Shown here piece after piece: positions 20,120-30,000 of a stretch of 64,000 bases of DNA; the first letter of the stretch is position 1, and each line of letters opens with the position of its first letter. Below the pieces are notes generated by a model, which had not been told where the DNA came from, made no database searches, and worked only from the letters and a program-made list of their open reading frames with translations. Source of the DNA: Alphaproteobacteria bacterium (GTDB lineage Bacteria > Pseudomonadota > Alphaproteobacteria > Sphingomonadales > Kordiimonadaceae); contig SBGU01000056.1 in assembly GCA_006226495.1 (NCBI GenBank), positions 1 to 64,000 of the forward strand. The letters are read 5' to 3'. A program made the translations under genes and the position numbers.

Positions 20120-20279
20120 AAAACACTCCTCTACCCAGACGCGAGCCATGTACAACACAGGGCCCATGCCCTAGAGTGTGGCGTCGGGTACCGCCTGCGT
20201 CAACATGGCAACTGGTTGTTCACCATGCGGTAAGTATTTTTTGATAGCGTCCAGTTCATCCGATTTAGAGATTTTTGTC

Positions 20280-21122
20280 ATGAGCAGCAGCCCGCAGAAA
20301 GCAGACAGCAGCAAAACCGCGCCGATGGCCGCCCCGCACCCCGTTCTGGTGGTTGAGGACAATCCGGTCATGTGCCAGATTCTGACCAAACTGCTGTCAC
20401 GCATGGGGGTGGCATACGAGATATCGCCAAACGGCAAGGATGCCGTGGACGGCGCCACCATCACCGATTATTCGCTGATCCTGATGGATATCATGATGCC
20501 GGACATGGACGGCATTGAAGCTGCCCGCAAGATCCGCCAATTGCCGGGAAAACGGGGCGAAGTGCCCATCATTGCCGTATCCGGCAACCATGATCCGGAC
20601 GATATCGCCCAATATGACGCTGTGGGCATGAACGGCCATATCAAGAAACCCGTCGGCCAATTCGCGCTGCGGGAAATTCTGGTCGAACATCTGGGCATCA
20701 ATCTCAAACAGGCTTCCACCGAAAGTATCCCCGGCGACCTTCGGGCCGCCCTTGAGGCCGAAGACGAACTGGATGTCCTGAACTGGGAAACCCTGAAGGA
20801 ATATGGCGCCATCCTCAAGGGCAAGCTGCCTGTGCTGCTGCGCGACTATTTACGCGCGGGGCCGGACCTGGTGTCCGACATCGGCGATGCGGTCCTTGAA
20901 AAGGATACCGAAACCCTGCGTTTCCTGGCCCACAAGCTGAAGTCCACCAGCCTGATCTTCGGCGCCGAATCCGTGTCGGAACTGGCGGCAAAACTGGAAA
21001 TCATGGCGCGCTCGGGCGAGATGGCGGATGCGCAGGCTGTCTATGGCGAGATGTTCATCTGTTACGAACGTACCCAGACCGTGCTCAGGAAAAAGCTGAC
21101 CCTGATGAAAAATCTGGGCTGA
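20280..21122 (+). CDS. Response regulator with receiver and C-terminal Hpt domain (copy 1)
   Basis: Two-domain phosphorelay protein, 280 residues. Receiver domain at about 20-140: acidic pocket VEDN, phospho-acceptor Asp in ILMDIMMPDMDG, Thr/Ser site AVSGN, Lys in KKPVG. A linker carries ELDVLNWETLKEY. The Hpt domain at about 185-275 has the phosphorylatable His in FLAHKLKSTS. There is no DNA-binding or enzymatic output, so it probably shuttles phosphate. No histidine kinase is nearby. The start was chosen at 20280, where the receiver fold begins. Paralogue of the next gene. Confidence 0.88.
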   Translation: MSSSPQKADSSKTAPMAAPHPVLVVEDNPVMCQILTKLLSRMGVAYEISPNGKDAVDGATITDYSLILMDIMMPDMDGIEAARKIRQLPGKRGEVPIIAVSGNHDPDDIAQYDAVGMNGHIKKPVGQFALREILVEHLGINLKQASTESIPGDLRAALEAEDELDVLNWETLKEYGAILKGKLPVLLRDYLRAGPDLVSDIGDAVLEKDTETLRFLAHKLKSTSLIFGAESVSELAAKLEIMARSGEMADAQAVYGEMFICYERTQTVLRKKLTLMKNLG

Positions 21123-21235
21123 CAGGCCGGCGTCGGGTGCGCACTATAGCCGGGATGGCGGATGGTAGAATGGTAAAATTTTACCTTTAACCGTTTGGTG
21201 AGAATTCCAACGCATAAGGCAGGTGTTGGGCCTGA

Positions 21236-22183
21236 ATGAGAGGATGGCCTGAAGGCCAGACAGACGTGGCGACACAATCCGGAAAAGACGCCAGAGGTGG
21301 CAAAAAAGACATGACGACCGCGACTGCCGCCAAGGCTGATGCCGCCACCGAAAGTGCGCCCAAAGCGGACGCCGCCCAAATTGTGCGCGGCAAGGAAGGC
21401 CATGCCCTGATTGCCGAAGACACAGCCGTCATGGCCAAGGTCCTGGCCGGCACCCTTGCACGCCTTGGTTTCAGTTTCGAGATCGCGACCACGGGCCGCG
21501 CCGCCGTCAAGATGGCCGCCGCCACCCGCTATGACGTCATTCTTATGGATGTCATCATGCCTGAAATGGACGGCCTGGCCGCCACCCACGCGATCCGTCG
21601 CCTGCCTGGGGACCGGGGCGATGTGCCCATCATCGCCGTCAGCACCAAGATGTCGGGGCCCGAAATCGAAAGCTACCTGGCCGTCGGCATTACCGACGTG
21701 ATCAAGAAGCCGGTCAATTCCATCAGCCTGCAGGCCCTTTTTGACAAGCATATCAAGAAGCAGGACGGCAGCCTGGCCAAAACCTCGGACCGCGAAGTCT
21801 GGCAGCGCGAAGGCGCGCAGAAAGACGAACTGGACATCCTGAACTGGGAAACCATGAACAGTTACAGCGCACTGTTCAAAAGCGGCATGAAGGGCATCCT
21901 GCAGGATTTCCTGATGGCGGCCCCGATCCTGATTTCGGAAATGGGCAAGGCCGTTGTGTTGGGCGACGACCAGAAAATCCATATGTTTGCCCACCAGCTC
22001 AAGTCCACCTCCGAAGTGTTCGGCGCGGAAACCGTATCGGACCTGGCGGCCCGGCTGGAACTGCTGGCGGAAAATGGCGACACCAAGCGCGCCGCCGTGC
22101 TGTATGCCAAGCTGAAGGCGGCCTACGCCGCCACCGAAGCGGTCCTGAAGAAAAAACTGGTGCTGCTGCAGAATATGGGCTGA
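21236..22183 (+). CDS. Response regulator with receiver and C-terminal Hpt domain (copy 2)
   Basis: Same architecture as the gene before it, 315 residues. Receiver (about 60-175): AEDT, ILMDVIMPEMDG, AVSTK, KKPVN. The linker repeats the motif ELDILNWETM, and the Hpt has MFAHQLKSTSEVFGAE with the acceptor His. The N-terminus has an Ala/Lys-rich low-complexity stretch (about 20-50) absent from copy 1. An alternative start at 21311 would shorten it by 25 residues. The high similarity over linker and Hpt indicates a tandem duplication. Confidence 0.87.
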   Translation: MRGWPEGQTDVATQSGKDARGGKKDMTTATAAKADAATESAPKADAAQIVRGKEGHALIAEDTAVMAKVLAGTLARLGFSFEIATTGRAAVKMAAATRYDVILMDVIMPEMDGLAATHAIRRLPGDRGDVPIIAVSTKMSGPEIESYLAVGITDVIKKPVNSISLQALFDKHIKKQDGSLAKTSDREVWQREGAQKDELDILNWETMNSYSALFKSGMKGILQDFLMAAPILISEMGKAVVLGDDQKIHMFAHQLKSTSEVFGAETVSDLAARLELLAENGDTKRAAVLYAKLKAAYAATEAVLKKKLVLLQNMG

Positions 22184-22390
22184 CCGCCCGTTCCCCCGAA
22201 AAATGAACAACCGCGCACACGCGGCGCTAATCATTTGTTCATCTTATGCGCCCTATAGTGGCATAACCGCACCATAAATGCGGCCCGCACGAGAGGTCGG
22301 CTGCGGGACGGGCCGATCATTAACAGGTGATTGGCTGATCCGGTTAACGGAAGGACCCGTCCCGCGCCGTTTCCTGTTTCCGCCCCATCG

Positions 22391-22807
22391 TCAGCGCTTT
22401 TTCCAGGTATCGCGGTTCACGCCTTTCAGTTTTTCAACCGTGCGCAAACCACCGAGGCCGAGCATGGACAGAAGCACGGTCACGAGCGTATCGCTGCCGC
22501 CCAGCGCGGGTGGTGCCGGCAGGTCGGGCAGGAAGGCGGCCTGCAGCCACAGGAACAGGTCGCGGCCGATGAATTGCCACGCCAGTGCGGCGCCGCACAC
22601 CCAGCCGACAAACGGGCGCCAGCCGGCGACAAAGATGCTGGGATGCGCAGCTTCGGCCTTGTTGATTTCCATCTGGCCGAGCCCGGCCTTCAGGATTTCC
22701 ATTTCCAGTTCATGCTCGAATGCCTGGCGGGCATTCTTGTCGGGGATCAGCTTGTCGAGCGGGCCTTTGACCACATCCAGAAGCGTGTCGAGGATCGGGA
22801 TACCCAT
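22391..22807 (-). CDS. Phage holin, 3-TM / GTA-type
   Basis: Probable holin of the phage module, 138 residues. A charged N-terminal helix (about 20-50) precedes two or three hydrophobic segments (FVAGWRPFVGWVCGAALAWQ, then LFLWLQAAFLP and VTVLLSMLGLGGL) and a basic tail (NRDTWKKR). The AGWRPFVGW pattern is typical of the 3TM holin family found in gene-transfer-agent and siphophage clusters. It is the last gene of the leftward structural operon, directly after the endopeptidase gene (3 bp gap). Confidence 0.75.
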   Translation of the reverse strand: MGIPILDTLLDVVKGPLDKLIPDKNARQAFEHELEMEILKAGLGQMEINKAEAAHPSIFVAGWRPFVGWVCGAALAWQFIGRDLFLWLQAAFLPDLPAPPALGGSDTLVTVLLSMLGLGGLRTVEKLKGVNRDTWKKR

Positions 22808-22810
22808 GGC

Positions 22811-23329
22811 CTATACCTCCGCCAGTTCGTGCGCCTGCACACCCGGAAGTGTGCGCCGGCCATCGGGGCCGGAATGGACGGAAAGCACCTCGGCCCTGTT
22901 CGGCCCCAGCCGCCGGTGCGAGATATGGACCCAGTGGTTGGCACGGCCATCGGCGCGCAGGCGGGTTTCATAGATAAGCTGGTCGAACGGCAGGTCCGGA
23001 TGGTTGGCGAGCGTGAGGGCGACATCGAAGGTCCTGAGCCCCGCCACAATGAAATCCGCCGCTTCGCCATAAAGATGCTGGCTGTCCGCCGCCCCGCCCA
23101 CCAGGCGATTGAGCGCCGCCGAACGGTAGCCGGATGTGATGATGACCGGCCGGCCAAACAGTGCGCGCACGGGTTCCAGCACCCGGTCGCACAAGGCCTT
23201 CAGGTTGGCGATTTCGCTCACGTCCCGTGGCAGGTTATAGACCTGGTTGCGGCGCGCCATTTCGCTGCGGGTGAATTCGGGCAACGCAAAATTGGGTGAA
23301 AGCTGCATGAAGGGTTCGATGCGCATCAT
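22811..23329 (-). CDS. M15-family peptidase, phage endolysin-type
   Basis: Predicted zinc L,D-/D,D-carboxypeptidase-like endolysin (Peptidase_M15_3 group), 172 residues from the ATG at 23329, which overlaps the upstream stop as ATGA. Zinc and catalytic motifs: SQHLYGEAADF (HxxxxxxD) and HWVHIS (HxH), with ITSGYRSAALN upstream. There is no signal peptide; release would depend on the adjacent holin. A longer upstream frame overlaps the preceding gene and is not homologous. Confidence 0.82.
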   Translation of the reverse strand: MMRIEPFMQLSPNFALPEFTRSEMARRNQVYNLPRDVSEIANLKALCDRVLEPVRALFGRPVIITSGYRSAALNRLVGGAADSQHLYGEAADFIVAGLRTFDVALTLANHPDLPFDQLIYETRLRADGRANHWVHISHRRLGPNRAEVLSVHSGPDGRRTLPGVQAHELAEV

Positions 23330-23583
23330 GGCAGCCACCCCAGCTTGTCGGCGACCAGGAATACCAGAAGCCCGCACAGTTGCGCGAGCGCGGCCAACAA
23401 CAGCTTGATCGCCAGCGCCCAGCGGCGGCCGCATTCTTCCTCGTGCCGTTCGATACGGTCGAGCGCGAGGGTCGCCTTCAGAAGCGCGGCGTTGGCGGTG
23501 CGGCTGCCTTCCGTCTGTTCGGTGGCCGCGGTGAAAAATTCGCGTTTATAGGTGGCGCCTGCGGGCGCCGTGTCGGGTGTCAT
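23326..23583 (-). CDS. Small phage membrane protein, lysis cassette
   Basis: 85 residues: a charged N-terminal helix followed by one C-terminal transmembrane segment (AIKLLLAALAQLCGLLVFLVA, about 58-78). It is not recognised by family. Its place immediately before the endopeptidase and holin, overlapping the former by 4 bp, suggests an accessory lysis protein (holin partner or spanin-like). Start ATG at 23583. Confidence 0.6.
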   Translation of the reverse strand: MTPDTAPAGATYKREFFTAATEQTEGSRTANAALLKATLALDRIERHEEECGRRWALAIKLLLAALAQLCGLLVFLVADKLGWLP

Positions 23584-23610
23584 TTCGCACCTCCAGTCGG
23601 GGGGAAAAGA

Positions 23611-23632
23611 AAAAGGCGCCGGAAGGCGCCCC
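23611..23632 (-). terminator. Rho-independent terminator inside the late operon
   Basis: Perfect stem GGCGCC (23615-23620 / 23625-23630) with a 4-base loop; read leftward it is followed by T5 then CTTTTC. It lies just after the 114-residue gene and before the lysis cassette, so it may separate tail and lysis expression. Confidence 0.8.
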
Positions 23633-23655
23633 GTTTGTTTGCAGGTGTGTGCGGC

Positions 23656-24000
23656 CTAAAGCGCCGCAAGCTGGCTGAAATAGCGGAAGGCGCGCGCTGC
23701 CTCGTCGGCCAGAATGGCATCCAGCGCGCTGGCCGGCGTTCCGTCCGACTGGCCCAGCATGAAACTGTGTTCCGCCGCCGGCGGCATCACCGGTTCGCCC
23801 GCCAGTTCGGCATAGGCGCCGGCCGCATCCACAATCACCGGGCGGACGGTCCATTTAACCAGGGCGCCCTGCCGGTCGCCCACGATGGTCAGTTTCACAT
23901 GCAGGCTGTCGGTGCCGTCGGTCGCGGTGAACAGCCGCTGGTTGGCGCCCAGGCTGGAGCCGGCGCCAGAGGTTACGTCGTTGGTGATGATCTCGCTCAT
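23656..24000 (-). CDS. Phage protein of unknown function downstream of the J-like gene
   Basis: 114 residues, no signal or membrane segment, acidic, beta-rich appearance (HVKLTIVGDRQGALVKW). Start ATG at 24000 with GAGGA upstream, 9 bp after the stop of the J-like gene. Not recognised; the position suggests a minor tail or tail-tip accessory protein. Confidence 0.55.
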   Translation of the reverse strand: MSEIITNDVTSGAGSSLGANQRLFTATDGTDSLHVKLTIVGDRQGALVKWTVRPVIVDAAGAYAELAGEPVMPPAAEHSFMLGQSDGTPASALDAILADEAARAFRYFSQLAAL

Positions 24001-24009
24001 GGCATGTCC

Positions 24010-27000
24010 TCAGGGTTTATAGACCGTATTGTGGGTGAAGATGCGGGCGCCCGCTTCCGTGCCGGCGGCATAGCTGGTGTCGTTGATGCTGATGCGCACC
24101 ACGGCCTGCCGCCGGGCGGGCCGGACCGCGAGCACCCGTTCGAAACGGAAGATGCCGTCCAGCAGCACACCGACCGTAAGCCCCGCACATTCCGGCGCCT
24201 TCACGGTGCCCCGTTCAGAGGTCACCACCGGCGCATCGGTGCTGACCACCACGCGGGCCGACCGGGTGACCAGCTCGACACAATTGGCCATGTGGCGGCC
24301 AAGGGCGGTGACCGGGGTTTGCCCGATGGGTTCCATGGTGTCGGACATGGCGTCCAGCAGGTCGCCCACCGCCACATCGCGGGCGCGCAGGTCGGCGCGC
24401 AGCCACATGCTTTCGGCCACGCACGCCTCGCCGGGGCTGGTGCTGCCGCCGCCGCTGCCGCCGCTGGTGCCGGTGGTATAGCTGCCGAAATACAGCCGAT
24501 CCTCGCCCGTGAGCGCGGTCACAAGCGCTGTGGTGGCCTGATAGCTGCCGCCGCCGTCCAGGTTCGTATCGTCGCGGTAGATATGGTATTTGGTGGCATA
24601 CGCGAGGCCGGATACCGAACCTGACGGATAGCTTATGGTGGTGCCACCGACCCTGAGCACAGAGGCCCGCAAATCGATGCGCGCCGAACCCGACAGGTCG
24701 GTCCAGCCCGAAATGGGCACCACATTGAAACCCGCACCCAGCCCGGCCGCCTGCGTGCCCCGAAGCCGCGTCCCGTTCTGCAACCGGCCACCGCCGTCGA
24801 GGCCCGCGCCAACACGACCATCGGTCAGTTCGCCCGGCCGGTCGGCGACATCGCTGTCCCAGCTTGTTTGCCCCAGAATGCGGAAATGCAGGTTGTCGAA
24901 CACCACGGTACCGGTGAAGGCGCCGGCAGGCAAAAGCGACCAACTGCCCATGACAAAAATCTCGATTTCCGTGATGGCATTGCCGCCCGCGCGCGCTGTG
25001 AACAGCAGCCGCTGCCAGGTGTCGGTAACCGCCTCAGGCACCAGCTTGGTGTCCACATAACCGCTGGCATGATGCAGCCGCACAGTCACCCCCGGCAGCC
25101 CGGCGCTGCGGGCCACCAGATAGATGTCCACGGTACCGACAATATAGCTGCCCGCCGGCAACGGCGTTTCCAGCACCGCACTGTGGCGCATGCCGACCGA
25201 GCTACCGGCACAGGAATACCGCACAGCATATTGCCCGACCCGCACAAGGCTGGTTTCCTTCGTCGGCGTCGTGCTGCCGGACCAGTTGCTCCAGCCGTCG
25301 GGGAAGCTGCCGGACCAGGCCGCAAAGGCCGGGTTGAACCCCAGCACCACATCGTCGTTCGACTGGATGATCTGGTCATACGGAATGCCCGCAACACCGG
25401 CCCAGTTGGCTGTCTGGCCAAGGCCGGCACCATCCGAAAGCTGGCTGGTGTTGGTGACATAATTGGCATTCAATGCACCGGTATAAAGCCCGCCACCTGT
25501 GCGCCTCAGGAGCCCCGCACCGTCCGCCACCGTGCTCGTCAGGCTGGACGGGTGCAGCAGCGTGCCATTGTCTTCGGTCAGCGCAAAACCGGTTTCGGCC
25601 TGGGTGCGCACGGTCGAGGCCGCCACGCCGTCCACCGCAGCCACATCGGCCGCCGTGTTTTCACCGGTGACGTCCGCCGCGCCAAAATAACCGACGACGA
25701 CGCCGGTAATTTCGAACCGCTTGCCGGTTTGGGTGGTGGGGTCGAACCGGAAACGGGTGATGATGTTGGTCAGATAGTCGTTGCCGCCCGCCGCCAGTTC
25801 CCGCATGTCGAAAACCAATATCGCCCATTTGCCTGCGACAAATGTCTGGCTGGGCAACTGGGCATAATAGCTGCCATGAAAGCCGTGCCCGCCCTGGACG
25901 GAATAATAGAGTTTCGGCGCCGTGGTGATATCGGCATCCAGCGCCCGCATATGCACCCGGATGGCATAATAAAGCGAACCATCAACCGACTGGCTGGCCG
26001 GGGAAATGAATTGTGGTGTGCCGGATGCGGCCCCGGTCATGACCAGGCTGTCATAGCCCGGTGTCAGGGTGGCGTTCAGCGCCGTCCAGCCATTGTCTGC
26101 CCCGCCCCGAAAACCCCAGCGCTGGCCCGCGACACCAACAACCGAATGGGCATCGATACCGTCCTGCCCGTCATCGCCCTGTGGCCCTGTCGGGCCTGTA
26201 GGGCCAGTCGGCCCTTGCGCGCCATCGTCCCCCGCGTCGCCCTGCGGGCCCTGTTCGCCAGGGGCGCCGGTTTCGCCCTGCGGCCCCTGCTCGCCGGTCA
26301 GGCGCACGGGGGCGGACCATGTGCCGACAAGCGTGCCGGTTCCGTCGAACGTGGCGGTGATCATCCACAGCGGATCGCTGCCTGCAGGCGGGGCATCGAA
26401 CCAGCTTGCGGGCACCACCGGGTCGGGCGTCGTGGCCGCGCGCAGGAACCGGTAATCGACATGCGCGCCATCCGTACCGGCCTCGCCCACAATGCGCATG
26501 GCCGGACCCCACTGGCCGGCGGCGGTCAGTTGCCGCATGTAAAGATGGCTGGCGTCGTCGAAAGCGCTGACCCATGGCCCGGCGCTGTCGGCGGCATATT
26601 CCACCGTCAGGGGCGCACCCGCCGCCGCCATCAGCCGCCAATAGGCCGTATCGGTGGGCAGGATACCGGAGGCCGGTTCGGTACCGAAGAAATAATAGCT
26701 GCTGCCGCCGTAAGCCGCGATATCGCCATACTGGTACAAAAAGCCGGGGTCATAATCGCCCTGGTGCATGTTGCGGGTGGCTTCCGGCATGCTGGGTGGT
26801 ACCCAGCGCACCAGCGCCTGCCCTTCGGTGAGCGACAGGCCTTTCACATAAACCGTGTCGGTCGCGGACACGCCGGACAGGTTGCGGGCTTCAAGCTGCA
26901 ACACCACCTTCGTTGCCCCCGCAGGCCAGATGGCGAACACGGCAATGCGTCCGTCTGTCGGATAAACCCAGTCCCCGCCCACAAGGCCGATCTGTGTGCC

Positions 27001-30000
27001 GCCATTATTGATGAACTTCAGCCGCAGCCGGGCCTGGAACACGCCACCTGTCGCCAATGACACGGCGGCGGAAAAAGCCACCGAATCCTCAGCCACCATG
27101 GCGACCTGGGTGCCGATCACGGTGAACAGGGACTTGGTCACATTGCCGGTTGACGGCCCAAGGGCGTAGCTCAGCCCCTCCTTGGTGCCGGACATCATCC
27201 ACAACAGGTTGCCGCTGCCCGCCGCGTCGTTCAGCACCCGGTTGGGGTCGGATTCCACACTCAGGGTCGCCGTCACATGGCTGCTGGCCGACGGCGGTTT
27301 GGCGGCCCCGGTTGCGGACACGGCCACCACGGCAAATTCAACAACCTCACCCGCCGAAAATGTCTGCGGCAGCAGGAATTCCTGGTCCGCCGTCGTGCCA
27401 TACAGCCGGTAGGCGCTTTCGCTGATGCCGCCATGCACTTCCGTGCGTTTTTCGAAAATACGGAATGTCTGCGCGCCAACGCCGCCCACGGCAGGCCGCC
27501 AGGACAGGCTGACCTGCAGGCTTTCCACCCCGCCGTCCGCCACCAGGCTTTCGCTGATCGAAAGACCGGTCACCACACCCGGCGCGGCGCCCGCATCCAC
27601 CGGCACATCGGCGCTGTAGGCCGGGAACACCGGCAACGAGTCTGTCGCCACATCATGGATGTGGTTCGCGAGGTCCGCGACGGTGATAAGTGCCGTCAGG
27701 TCGGCACCCGGGCGGATATCGGTGATCACCACATCGCGCGCCACCTGTTCCGACAGGCCGAAGATTGCCAGGTCGCCCGCCTGCAGGCCATGGTCCGGCA
27801 CACTGGCCGTGAAGGTGACAATGTCGCTTTCGCCCGTGCTGGTAACGATGCCGGCATTCAGCACCATGTCGCCCCACCTTGCCCGGCGCACGGACAGGCA
27901 ATAGCTTTTGCCGGCCTGCATGACCGCGGGTTCATCCAGCCGCACACCAAGGGCACGGCCCGACCCGTCCTCCAGCACCTCAAGTACCCGGGCGCCCGGA
28001 AAATCGTCTGCACTTTCGCCAGCCGCCGTGCGCGGCACATCATGCTTCAACAGTACATAGTCGCCGATATTGTTATGGAGCGCATCCACCCCGGCGGTGA
28101 AGCTGATCACCTCGGCCCGGGCGCGCGCGGCCCGCAGGTAATAGCTGCCGAACTCCCAGGCGCGCCAGCGTTCGGTCAGCCCCGCGCCGACAATGGCGGT
28201 GATGTCGGTCGCGTTGGCTTCGCCGTAACCATCGGCATAGGCGATCACGTCGCTGGTCTGGAAATCATTGTCGCGGTCGGCAATCTGCACCGACACGCCG
28301 TGCGGCTGCGGCGCCAGCGCAATATTGCCCGACAGCCGGTTGATGTTGCGGGGCGTGAAAATGCCCAGGGGTTCGGCCTGCACACGGTCCATCGCCACAC
28401 CCAGAAGGCCCGAAGGCGCCGCCACCCGTGCGCGCCCGCACTGGGCAATTTCCGACAGTACGTCCCTGAGCCGCGTGCTGCCGGTGAAAATGCGGTCATA
28501 GGCAAAACGGGGTTCGCTGGCGACCCGGCTGTCGGCCCCGTCGCACACATCGCGCCAGGCCAGGATACTGTCGGTATCCAGCGCAGACAGCGGCAACTGC
28601 CGCTTGGCCGGGCCGCCGGGTCGTTTCACGTCGCCCGCGCCGGGCAGGTCTGGGTCCTGCCAGGTGCCATAGCCGTGCGCGGCATAAACAAAAGCATAGG
28701 CCGGGTTCGAGGACAGGTGTTTGGCCATGTCGCCGCCCAATGCGCGCGTGGTGTGCGGATAGACCCAGCCGCCGTTTTCATGGATCGGCATATAGCGCTG
28801 CACCCGGACCGACAGGTTTGACACCCCGCCCGGTTTCTGGTCATTGAGCGGCAGTTCGATGGCCAGAAGCGCCACGCCCTTCATGCGCACCGGCGCCGTG
28901 TGGCGCACCGAGCGCAGTTCCCACACCTTGACCGTGTCGACAGTCTGGGTATTGGCGTTTTCGTCCGGCAGCGGCGTTGTGCGACGCACACGGATTTCAT
29001 ATTGCCCGCGCGCCGGGAAATCCATGCTGATCGGGAAACTGCGCGGCTTCGCCACCTTGTCGCTGACCGAATAGACATTGCTGCTGCCAGCTTGGGTAAA
29101 ACCCGCCGGCGCGCTTTCCTCAAGCGCGCGTCGCTGGCTGAATTTCACACCCGTGTTGCCGCCATAAACATAATTGCCGGGCGGGTTCAGCCAGGTGCCG
29201 CTGCCCTGGGCGCGGTATTCCACCTCGAACGAAACCGTGCGCACGGTTTTTTTGTTCTTCTTGTCATAGGCGACCAGCCCATATTCGAACAGCAGTTCCA
29301 ATTCGGCCCGGTCGGTGTTCTGGCCTGTGGTCAGCACATGCCAGTCGCCCGGCAGCAGGGTTGGCTGGCTGGTGGCATCGGGCTGCACATCGTCGGTATA
29401 GATGCCGATCGGGGCTTCGTCCGGCCAGCCTTCCACCATATCCAGCCGCACGTCCCGAAATTCATCAATGGCGGTATTGCCAATACGCAGGCTGGCCATA
29501 TCCACCTTCAGGGGGCCGTGGCCCAGGCAGAAAAGCGCGGTCTGTACCCTGTTTTCACCATTGCCGCGCGTGATGGGCAGCGCCGCCATCGGCGGGTAGA
29601 AGCGCACATCCCCCATGGGCACCGGCACCGCCGCACCGGGCGAGAGCGTGTTGCTGAGCGCACCAAGATGGGTTTCGGCCTGATCCGTATCCGGCTTCGG
29701 CAGCTTCACGGGCACCAGTGCATTGATGGCCGCTGCCCCCAGCACCGCCACCGCGCCGGTGACCACATGCGCAAGCGAACTGCTGGCCGAATAGGTGACC
29801 GATATGATGCCTTCAGGACTGATACTGGCGACGGTGGTGCTGAGCTCGGACGCGACCAGCGGTCCAAGATAAAGCGCCGCCATGATGACCCCCAGCATCA
29901 GCACCGAACGCAGGATCTTGCCGCCGCCACCCTGCGGCACCAACTCAACCATCAGGAATTCGCCGGCCCCAAGGACCGTGCTGTGCCAGTCGCGGTGTGC

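Noticed and set aside
24868-27060. A 730-codon + strand frame opposite the J-like gene, and similar long frames at 624-2261, 8745-10436 and 27277-28821
   Set aside because: All lie opposite well-supported genes, have basic or His/Gln-rich composition and no ribosome sites or motifs.
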